A stretch of 8,814 nucleotides of DNA, from NCBI GenBank assembly GCA_001805165.1, contig MHEI01000077.1:3371-12184 (forward strand). The letters run 5' to 3'. The translations under genes and the position numbers were made by a program. The DNA is from Nitrospirae bacterium RBG_16_43_11. GTDB taxonomy: Bacteria > Nitrospirota > 9FT-COMBO-42-15 > HDB-SIOI813. The notes under the pieces are model-generated. The model ran no database searches and was not told the DNA's origin. It saw only the letters and a program-made list of their open reading frames with translations. Shown one piece after another: positions 1 to 5,669 of the stretch. Each line of letters begins with the position of its first letter. The first letter of the stretch is position 1.

Positions 1-808
1 ATTTGTACAAACCAGGTTCGGACAATCCCATCTCTTTTAAGAAGGACTCGTGCTCCTCAATGGGCATAGTTGATAGTTCATCCTCAATTTTACCACAAAT
101 CGTAACTACCGTGGCGCCCTCTTTTGCTGCAATATCTTCGATCAACCGCACATAAGCATTCCCTTCCAACATCTCATCTTCACTCAAGTTAGCAACGTAG
201 AGAACAGGCTTGGCTGTCAGCAGATGAAGCTCCTCAAGGATATTTCTCTCTACATCAGAATAGTTCAACTGCCTCAGAGGCATTCCCTTTGAAAGTTGCT
301 CGTTGAGCATGAGAAGGAACTCTCCTTCAAGTTTGGCGGCTTTATCACCTGATCTTATCTGTTTCTCAGCCCTCTGAATCCTTTTATTTACTGTATCTAT
401 GTCAGAAAGGGCAAGCTCTGTCTCAATAATTTCTATGTCACGCTGAGGGTCAACATTTCCATGAACGTGTACAACATCGGGGTCTTCAAAACATCGTACA
501 ACATGTACGATAGCATCAACTCCCCTTATGTGGCCAAGGAACTTATTGCCAAGCCCCTCACCTGCTGAAGCACCCTTCACAAGGCCGGCAATGTCTACAA
601 ACTCCATTGTAGTAGGAGTAACAACCTTAGGTCTGAAAATCTCAGTCAGTCTCTTCAGTCGGATATCGGGAACAGAGACTACACCTACGTTCTGGTCTAT
701 CGTACAGAAGGGATAGTTAGCCACCTGTGCGCCTGCAGAGGTAAGTGCGTTGAATATGGTAGACTTCCCGACATTCGGGAGTCCGACTATGCCGCAATTA
801 AAACCCAT
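1..808 (-). CDS. ychF: Redox-regulated/ribosome-binding ATPase YchF (OLA1 family), C-terminus cut off by window edge
   Basis: YchF is an Obg-related P-loop NTPase that prefers ATP to GTP and associates with ribosomes; it is cytoplasmic and linked to stress responses. Reading from ATG at 808 gives 269 residues with no stop before base 1. The family is about 360 residues long, so roughly 95 residues, including the C-terminal TGS domain, lie outside the window. Visible motifs are the P-loop GLPNVGKS at residues 9-16, switch II DIAG at 72-75, and NLSE at 207-210 in place of the GTPase NKxD; this is the YchF signature tied to ATP preference. Residues of about 130-190 fit the family's coiled-coil insert. 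The start follows the hppA stop by 13 bases. A GGAG at 816-813 lies only 4 bases from the ATG, a slightly tight ribosome-binding site. An ATG at 818 is out of frame and stops after six codons. Identification is very secure. Confidence 0.96.
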   Translation of the reverse strand, partial: MGFNCGIVGLPNVGKSTIFNALTSAGAQVANYPFCTIDQNVGVVSVPDIRLKRLTEIFRPKVVTPTTMEFVDIAGLVKGASAGEGLGNKFLGHIRGVDAIVHVVRCFEDPDVVHVHGNVDPQRDIEIIETELALSDIDTVNKRIQRAEKQIRSGDKAAKLEGEFLLMLNEQLSKGMPLRQLNYSDVERNILEELHLLTAKPVLYVANLSEDEMLEGNAYVRLIEDIAAKEGATVVTICGKIEDELSTMPIEEHESFLKEMGLSEPGLYK

Positions 809-821
809 AAAACTCCATTGC

Positions 822-2819
822 CTATCCTATCAACAGCGGCGCAATAACCAGCGACACTATAGACATAAGCTTGATCAATATATTCATCGCCGGCCCTGAT
901 GTGTCTTTGCACGGATCACCCACTGTATCACCAACGACTGCGGCCTTATGGGCATTAGAACCTTTGCCACCGAGGTTTCCATGTTCTATATATTTCTTTG
1001 CATTATCCCATACACCACCGGCATTTGCCAGAAAGAGCGCCATAGGAACACCAACGACTGTTGCGCCCGCAAGGAACCCTCCGAGCGCCTGCGCCCCCAT
1101 CACAAAACCTACAAATATAGGTGCAATAACTGCCAGCACACCCGGTATTATCATCTCCTTCAGTGCTGCAGTTGTACAAATCTCAACACACCGGACTACA
1201 TCAGGCTCTGCCTTCCCCTCCATAAGACCTTTTATTTCACGGAACTGGCGTCTCACCTCATCTACCATCTTGCCTGCGGCCTTACCAACAGAGGCCATTG
1301 TAAGTGCTACGATAAGGAACGGTATGGTCCCGCCAAGAAGTACTCCCATAACTACATTGGCTTCAGTCAATGATATCACTGTTATTTTTGCTGCCTGCGA
1401 ATAGGCTGCAAAGAGGGCAAGGGCAGTAAGTGCGGCAGAACCTATTGCAAAGCCTTTGCCGATAGCTGCCGTAGTATTACCCAGGGCATCCAGACTGTCT
1501 GTTATCGCCCTCGTGTCTTTACCCAGACCGCTCATCTCGGATATACCACCTGCATTATCCGCTATCGGACCGTAGGCATCTACTGACATCGTAATCCCTA
1601 TCGTTGCAAGCATGCCTACCGCTGCTATACTTATGCCGTACAGACCGGCGAAATAATTGGATATATATATACCTAATATAATAGCAATCATGGGAAGGAC
1701 TACACTCTGCATTCCCACTGCAAGTCCTGTAATAATATTAGTTGCAGCGCCTGTAGTCGAGGCATTTGCGGTCTTTGCCACCGGTGATGCAGATGTATAC
1801 CATTCAGTTATAAGACCTATTACAATGCCTACTATACACCCGACTGCGATCGCCCAGAAGACGCCCATATCAACACCACTGGCCTGAGTCATGAAATATG
1901 CCAGAACCAGGAAAATCCCTGCGGCAATAAACGTTGCATACCTCAGTGCCGCAGCCGGACTCAACTTCTCCAGTATCAGCATTGAGCCTATACCAAGCAG
2001 GGATGAAATAAGCCCGACTATAATTACTGCAATTGGAAATGCCATGTATGTAGTTAACATACCGGTACTAAGTATGTAAGTAGATGTTGTTGCAAGGGCT
2101 ATTGTGGCAATAACTGAACCGACATAGGACTCAAAGAGGTCGGCCCCCATTCCTGCCACATCGCCAACATTGTCACCGACGTTATCTGCAATAACAGCAG
2201 GATTTCTCGGGTCATCTTCAGGAATGCCTGCCTCTACCTTACCGACAAGGTCTGCTCCAACGTCAGCAGTCTTTGTATAAATCCCTCCACCCACACGGGC
2301 AAAAAGGGCTATTGAGCTTGCACCCATAGCATAACCGCTGACTGCAGACACAGTTGAGATATCATGACCATAGAGGTAGAAGAATACACCGACACCAAGC
2401 ACTCCTATGCTCGCTACACACAGCCCCATGACAGAACCACCTGCAAAGGCAATAAAGAGCGCCTTGGAAGAATTCGGCTTATATAAATTGGCCGCATTAG
2501 CTGTTCTGACATTTGCACGGGTTGCAGCATGCATCCCAAAAAGGCCCGCAAGCATTGAAGATATAGCGCCGCCAATAAATGCTATTGCAGTCTGGATTCC
2601 AAGACCATACAGAAGGGCAAAGAACATTATAATGATAAATACCGCTAATATTGTATATTGCCTCCTCAGATATGCCATAGCCCCTTCATGTATCTTTTTT
2701 GCAATATCCCTCATCTTATCATTCCCGTCAGGCTGCCTGCTTATATAGAGGAATATAAACCCAGCAATAATCAAACCGCCTATTCCAAATAACCAGGCAA
2801 AATCTACTAATCTTTCCAT
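822..2819 (-). CDS. hppA: Membrane-bound ion-translocating pyrophosphatase, K+-dependent type (Na+ or H+ pump)
   Basis: The 665-residue integral membrane enzyme hydrolyses cytoplasmic pyrophosphate and pumps Na+ and/or H+ across the inner membrane. The length is typical of prokaryotic members, which have about 16 membrane helices. Hydrophobic segments run throughout, starting near residues 7-26 and 56-75. The substrate site is complete: the EAGIPEDDPRNP stretch at 197-208 is followed by DNVGDNVGD at 212-220, and the C-terminal DTVGDPCKDTSGP spans 631-643. After GNTT (447-450) the sequence has Ala451 and Gly454; K+-independent members carry Lys and Thr at these places, so this enzyme should need K+. 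Glu230 in DLFESY matches the gate glutamate position of Na+-pumping members, so a Na+ pump or mixed Na+/H+ pump is plausible, but ion choice cannot be settled by eye. The ATG at 2819 has an upstream AAAGGGG with good spacing. It sits 31 bases after pth and 13 before ychF, apparently in one transcript. Confidence 0.97.
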   Translation of the reverse strand: MERLVDFAWLFGIGGLIIAGFIFLYISRQPDGNDKMRDIAKKIHEGAMAYLRRQYTILAVFIIIMFFALLYGLGIQTAIAFIGGAISSMLAGLFGMHAATRANVRTANAANLYKPNSSKALFIAFAGGSVMGLCVASIGVLGVGVFFYLYGHDISTVSAVSGYAMGASSIALFARVGGGIYTKTADVGADLVGKVEAGIPEDDPRNPAVIADNVGDNVGDVAGMGADLFESYVGSVIATIALATTSTYILSTGMLTTYMAFPIAVIIVGLISSLLGIGSMLILEKLSPAAALRYATFIAAGIFLVLAYFMTQASGVDMGVFWAIAVGCIVGIVIGLITEWYTSASPVAKTANASTTGAATNIITGLAVGMQSVVLPMIAIILGIYISNYFAGLYGISIAAVGMLATIGITMSVDAYGPIADNAGGISEMSGLGKDTRAITDSLDALGNTTAAIGKGFAIGSAALTALALFAAYSQAAKITVISLTEANVVMGVLLGGTIPFLIVALTMASVGKAAGKMVDEVRRQFREIKGLMEGKAEPDVVRCVEICTTAALKEMIIPGVLAVIAPIFVGFVMGAQALGGFLAGATVVGVPMALFLANAGGVWDNAKKYIEHGNLGGKGSNAHKAAVVGDTVGDPCKDTSGPAMNILIKLMSIVSLVIAPLLIG

Positions 2820-2850
2820 CTCATCCCCTTTCTTGATAAAAAATATAGGA

Positions 2851-3402
2851 CTAGTTATACTTGTTCATTGCTGTAATAATATCGTTTCCAACAATCATCC
2901 TCACTGCATCCACCGTACTTTCCACTGCCGTTTCAATAAGGGGAACCTCTGCACGGGAGAATTTTGATAAGACATATCCTACTACATCAGGACTCCCTGC
3001 CGGTCTGCCTATCCCTACTCTGATCCTTATAAAATCTTCTGTACCAATAGAAGAGACCACAGATGCACACCCCCTGTGACCTCCACTTCCCCCCGTTGTC
3101 TTTATCCTCAATTGCCCTGCCTCCAAATCCAGATCATCATAGACCAAAACAAGATCTGATGGTGACAATTTGTAATACCTCATTAATTCTCCTACGCCCT
3201 CTCCACTTCTGTTCATATATGTGACAGGCTTTGCAAGCATTACATCTTCACCTGCTATCTTACCCTTTCCTGCCAGATATAATCTGCTCTCTTCTTTCAG
3301 TTTAATGGAAAAATATGAGGCAAGTTTTTCTATAACAAGAAACCCTGTATTGTGTCTCGTATCCTTATATTTATCTCCCGGATTACCAAGTCCGACAATC
3401 AA
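2851..3402 (-). CDS. pth: Peptidyl-tRNA hydrolase (start TTG at 3402, or CTG at 3408)
   Basis: Pth cleaves the ester bond of peptidyl-tRNAs that drop off the ribosome, freeing tRNA for reuse; it is cytoplasmic and usually essential. The 183 residues match the family length. Conserved features are GLGNPG at 4-9 (Asn7), RHNTG at 16-20 with catalytic His17, TYMNRSG at 61-67 (Asn64), and YDDLDL at 88-93 with Asp90. These correspond to E. coli Asn10, His20, Asn68 and Asp93. At the place of E. coli Asn114 this protein reads GGHRG, with Arg110. The first conventional start codon is TTG at 3402, but an AAGGAGGG at 3422-3415 is about 12 bases from it. An in-frame CTG at 3408 lies 6 bases from that site and would give the usual MKLIVGLGNPG beginning. 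An in-frame stop at 3414-3412 excludes anything longer. The start is 2 bases past the rplY stop, or overlaps it if CTG is used, so the two genes are probably translationally coupled. Confidence 0.95.
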   Translation of the reverse strand: MIVGLGNPGDKYKDTRHNTGFLVIEKLASYFSIKLKEESRLYLAGKGKIAGEDVMLAKPVTYMNRSGEGVGELMRYYKLSPSDLVLVYDDLDLEAGQLRIKTTGGSGGHRGCASVVSSIGTEDFIRIRVGIGRPAGSPDVVGYVLSKFSRAEVPLIETAVESTVDAVRMIVGNDIITAMNKYN

Positions 3403-3404
3403 TT

Positions 3405-4094
3405 TCAGGCCTTACCCTCCTTCTCTGCAACCTTCTCCCCTTCTTTAACAGGCTTCTTAATAAGTTCAGGTTCCTTTGTTGCCTCACCTGGAGCAGGTGC
3501 TGTCAGAAGTTCCTGCAATTTCTCCTGCGACACAGGTGAAGCTATAGTAAGCACTACCTGATCCGGATCCGAAACAAACCTGATCCCTTCGGAAATACTG
3601 ATATCCCTTATGTGAAGACTTTCTCCAATTTTCAGAGCTGAGGCATCCGCAAGAAGATTGTCCGGTATCATTAAAGGAAGGCACTCGATCTCAACCTCCC
3701 TGATCACTAACTGGAGAAGACCGCCTTCAACAACGCCTGCCGGGGTCTTTCCTGTCAGCTCGATTGGCACTGTAACCTTTATCTTTTCATCCATTGATAC
3801 CTCAAAAAAATCTGCATGCAGAAGCTCACCTGTTAAAGGGTCTGTCTGGTAATCACGTAAAATGGCAATCCTTTCAGGTTTATCAACGGCCCCTTCTAAC
3901 CTCAAATCAATCAGGGTGCTTTCAGCATGTCCCAGCATTATCAACTTCCTTACCCTGGAAGGGTCAAGACTTATGCTCGTTGATTTACCCTTACCGTATA
4001 GTACCGCAGGGATACGCCCATTCCTTCTAAGGGTTCTGGCAACTCCCTTACCCCCTTCTTCTCTGATATTTGCATTTAATGATATTTTCTCCAT
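3405..4094 (-). CDS. rplY: 50S ribosomal protein L25, long general stress (CTC/TL5) form
   Basis: This L25 family protein binds 5S rRNA in the central protuberance of the large ribosomal subunit. At 229 residues it is the two-domain CTC/TL5 form, not the short E. coli form of about 94 residues. The N-terminal 5S-rRNA-binding domain (about 1-95) shows the typical RREGRIPAVLYGKG-like stretch as RRNGRIPAVLYGKG (23-36) and DPLTGELLHADFFEV (85-99). The beta-rich second domain covers about 100-190 and includes VPIELTGKTPAGVVEGG. A low-complexity tail rich in Lys, Glu and Pro (about 198-229) is probably disordered. The ATG at 4094 has AAGGAGG at 4111-4105, 10 bases away. A 103-base gap separates it from prs, enough for its own promoter, and pth follows at once. 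Confidence 0.96.
   Translation of the reverse strand: MEKISLNANIREEGGKGVARTLRRNGRIPAVLYGKGKSTSISLDPSRVRKLIMLGHAESTLIDLRLEGAVDKPERIAILRDYQTDPLTGELLHADFFEVSMDEKIKVTVPIELTGKTPAGVVEGGLLQLVIREVEIECLPLMIPDNLLADASALKIGESLHIRDISISEGIRFVSDPDQVVLTIASPVSQEKLQELLTAPAPGEATKEPELIKKPVKEGEKVAEKEGKA
3409..3422 (-). promoter_or_regulatory. Ribosome-binding site of pth, better spaced for CTG than for TTG
   Basis: AAGGAGGG at 3422-3415 lies inside the last codons of rplY. It is 6 bases from CTG at 3408 and 12 bases from TTG at 3402. The usual spacing of 5-9 bases favours CTG, a rare start codon. The site's strength suggests re-initiation by ribosomes finishing rplY. Confidence 0.6.
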
Positions 4095-4160
4095 GATACT
4101 AATTCCTCCTTACTTGACTTGTTGATTGCAAATTGATTTTTGCATTCTTTCCCACACCAT

Positions 4161-4188
4161 AATTTACGTTTCAATTCCTATATGTCAT
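4161..4188 (-). promoter_or_regulatory. Weak candidate sigma-70-like promoter upstream of rplY
   Basis: The 103-base gap between prs and rplY reads, on the minus strand, ATGACA at 4188-4183 (5 of 6 to TTGACA), a 16-base spacer, and TAAATT at 4166-4161 (4 of 6 to TATAAT). It would start transcription about 60 bases before the rplY ATG. Such matches occur by chance in AT-rich DNA. An internal promoter for a ribosomal protein is reasonable, but the only support is these two boxes. Confidence 0.22.
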
Positions 4189-4197
4189 GTTGTCTGA

Positions 4198-5142
4198 TTA
4201 TACAAAGAGAGAGCTTACCGATGTCTCATTATGGGTATTCCTTATAGCTTCTCCTAATAGAGGTGCAACTGATAAGTTTGTGATCTTTTTACAGGCTTGT
4301 TCTTTCCCGTTGAGAGGAATAGTATTCGTTACTATAACTTCATCAATCACCGATCCATTCAGCCGCTCTATTGCTGAACCTGATAATACAGGATGAGTGC
4401 AGGAAGCAAGCACCCGCCTTGCTCCGGCATTCTTTATGGCTTTAGCTCCCTGAGTAATTGTGCCGGCTGTATCAATCATATCATCCACCAAAAGGGCATC
4501 TCTGTCTTTGACATCACCGATAATGTGCATAACCTCCGATACATTAACTTTTTCTCTCCTTTTATCTATAATTGCAAGAGAGGCATCCAGTTTTTTTGCA
4601 AATGCCCTTGCCCTCTCCACACCACCTGCGTCAGGTGATACAACCACAAGATCTTTTAAATCCAACTTCTTTAAATACTCAAGGATTACCGGTGTAGCAA
4701 ATATATTGTCAACCGGTATATTGAAAAAACCCTGTATCTGACCGACATGCAGGTCTAAAGTAAGAACCCTGTCAGCGCCGGCAACAGTAATAAGGTCTGC
4801 AACAAGCTTGGCTGTAATCGGGACTCTCGGCTCAGCCTTTCTGTCCTGCCTTGCATATCCATAGTATGGAAGAACAGCAGTAATCCTGTGGGCTGACGCC
4901 CTTTTAAGGGCATCTGTCATTATCAACAACTCCATCAAATGCCTGTTAACAGGATTAGAAAACGTCTGTATAATAAAAATATCCCTGCCGCGAACATTTT
5001 CATTTAACTGCACCATTATCTCACCGTCGCTAAAGGTGCCAACTGAGGCTTTACCTAAAGGGATCTGCAAATATTTGCATATCTCCTGCGCCAGGTCCCT
5101 GTTGGAATTTCCGGTAAATATCTTCATTTCATGATCAATCAT
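4198..5142 (-). CDS. prs: Ribose-phosphate pyrophosphokinase (PRPP synthase)
   Basis: Prs transfers pyrophosphate from ATP to ribose 5-phosphate, making PRPP for purine, pyrimidine, NAD, His and Trp synthesis in the cytoplasm. The 314 residues match class I bacterial enzymes (about 310-320). Motifs in order are FSDGE at 37-41, the catalytic flexible-loop region YYGYARQDRK at 93-102, the signature DLHVGQIQGFFNIPVDN at 130-146 with the metal-binding DLH, VVSPDAGGVERA at 167-178, the KRR at 194-196 with its catalytic lysine, and the ribose-phosphate loop DDMIDTAGT at 220-228. The ATG at 5142 is preceded by CAAGGG (5153-5148) with 5 bases of spacing. A later ATG at 5127 (Met6) has no such site. 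A 152-base gap to the tRNA contains a long inverted repeat whose base ends just before this ribosome-binding site, so it could affect prs translation. Confidence 0.97.
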   Translation of the reverse strand: MIDHEMKIFTGNSNRDLAQEICKYLQIPLGKASVGTFSDGEIMVQLNENVRGRDIFIIQTFSNPVNRHLMELLIMTDALKRASAHRITAVLPYYGYARQDRKAEPRVPITAKLVADLITVAGADRVLTLDLHVGQIQGFFNIPVDNIFATPVILEYLKKLDLKDLVVVSPDAGGVERARAFAKKLDASLAIIDKRREKVNVSEVMHIIGDVKDRDALLVDDMIDTAGTITQGAKAIKNAGARRVLASCTHPVLSGSAIERLNGSVIDEVIVTNTIPLNGKEQACKKITNLSVAPLLGEAIRNTHNETSVSSLFV

Positions 5143-5159
5143 ATATACCCTTGAAAGTG

Positions 5160-5287
5160 TAAATGCTAAGGTATTTAGGCTGAAGGCTGAAGAATGGAGA
5201 TTTTTTGAGGATTTATCTCTGCTTTGACCAAGGGGCGCAGAAACGACCTTCAGTCTTCAGTCTTCAGCCTAAATACTTTGACATTTA
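5160..5287. repeat. Long imperfect inverted repeat (MITE-like palindrome or large hairpin) between tRNA-Gln and prs
   Basis: Bases 5160-5199 and 5248-5287 are inverted copies: 34 of 40 positions pair by Watson-Crick rules, including an uninterrupted 15-bp block (5171-5185 with 5262-5276) and a further 7-bp block (5187-5193 with 5254-5260). The loop is 48 bases (5200-5247) with no reading frame of note. Four of the six mismatches are G-T pairs if the plus strand is transcribed, but A-C if the minus strand is. The arms are built on a 7-base unit (GCTGAAG or ACTGAAG). No T-run follows either side, so it is not a standard rho-independent terminator. No clear target-site duplication is visible. 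The form suggests a MITE or similar dispersed repeat, which cannot be shown from one copy. Confidence 0.85.
5248..5268. repeat. Three tandem copies of a 7-base unit (CTTCAGT/C)
   Basis: Within the right arm of the palindrome, CTTCAGT, CTTCAGT and CTTCAGC stand head to tail. The left arm has two copies of the complementary unit (GCTGAAG at 5179-5185 and 5186-5192). The unequal copy number, three against two plus a decayed third (GAATGGA region, 5192-5199), could reflect slippage or mutation after the repeat formed. Confidence 0.75.
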
Positions 5288-5294
5288 TCTTTAG

Positions 5295-5366
5295 CTGGGG
5301 CGGGAGGATTCGAACCTCCGGATGCGAGATCCAAAATCTCGTGACTTACCGCTTGTCGACGCCCCA
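5295..5366 (-). tRNA. tRNA-Gln (anticodon UUG)
   Basis: The minus strand folds into a complete 72-nt cloverleaf: acceptor stem TGGGGCG with CGCCCCA, bases TC, D arm GAC-AAGCGGTAA-GTC, anticodon stem CGAGA/TCTCG around loop TTTTGGA (anticodon TTG), variable CATCC, T arm GGAGG-TTCGAAT-CCTCC, and discriminator G73. The U1-A72 pair and G73 are glutamine tRNA features and the sequence resembles E. coli tRNA-Gln. CCA is not encoded: the bases after G73 are CTA, so CCA must be added after transcription. The gene begins 10 bases after the spoVG stop, so it is probably cut out of a shared transcript by RNase P and 3' processing. Confidence 0.97.
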
Positions 5367-5376
5367 ATACGTAAAC

Positions 5377-5646
5377 TTACTGAATTATATTCTTACCTAA
5401 TTCTTTCTCATATTCCTTTAATATTACCCCTTCGATCTTCTCCCTTGCTTCATTATTCAGCGGATGGGCGATATCCCGGAAAGTACCATCTTTCCTCTTG
5501 CGGCTTGGCATAGCTACAAATAAACCACTATTCCCATTTATAACCTTGACGTCCCTGACAATAAAAGCATCATCAAAAGTAACAGTCACATAAGCCTTTA
5601 ATCTTTCTTCATTAACTGGGAAAATTTTAACCTCTGTAACTTCCAT
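5377..5646 (-). CDS. spoVG: SpoVG family RNA/DNA-binding regulator
   Basis: This 89-residue protein matches SpoVG in length and sequence. The family was named for sporulation septation in Bacillus but occurs in many non-sporulating bacteria, where it binds nucleic acids and acts as a post-transcriptional or transcriptional regulator. Conserved features are the MEVTEVKIFPV N-terminus, the AYVTVTFDDAFIVRDVKVI beta region (residues 18-36), and the basic MPSRKRKDGTFRDIAHPLN block at 46-64, the likely nucleic-acid-binding surface. The C-terminal helix covers about 65-84. The ATG at 5646 has a strong GAGGAGG 8 bases upstream. It starts 23 bases after ispE, and tRNA-Gln follows 10 bases later, so all three are probably co-transcribed. 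Its presence is not evidence of sporulation. The targets here are unknown. Confidence 0.95.
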   Translation of the reverse strand: MEVTEVKIFPVNEERLKAYVTVTFDDAFIVRDVKVINGNSGLFVAMPSRKRKDGTFRDIAHPLNNEAREKIEGVILKEYEKELGKNIIQ

Positions 5647-5669
5647 GTTGGTCGCCTCCTCTAAATAAA

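Noticed and set aside
871..1404. Plus-strand open frame of 177 codons opposite hppA
   Set aside because: It is antisense to the clear pyrophosphatase, has composition explained by the conserved minus-strand codons, and matches no family I know. Other plus-strand frames opposite ychF, rplY, prs, ispE and the kinase are rejected for the same reason.
4118..4142. Short inverted repeat TGCAAA/TTTGCA before rplY as a terminator or leader structure
   Set aside because: Six AT-rich base pairs give a weak stem, with no T-run after it and no known L25 leader motif.
5231..5240. GGGGCGC in the palindrome loop as a partial duplicate of the tRNA acceptor stem (attachment-site remnant)
   Set aside because: Only about 6 bases are shared with the tRNA end, which is expected by chance, and no integrase is present.
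5367..5376. Ten-base gap between spoVG and tRNA-Gln as a terminator
   Set aside because: Too short for a hairpin and T-run.
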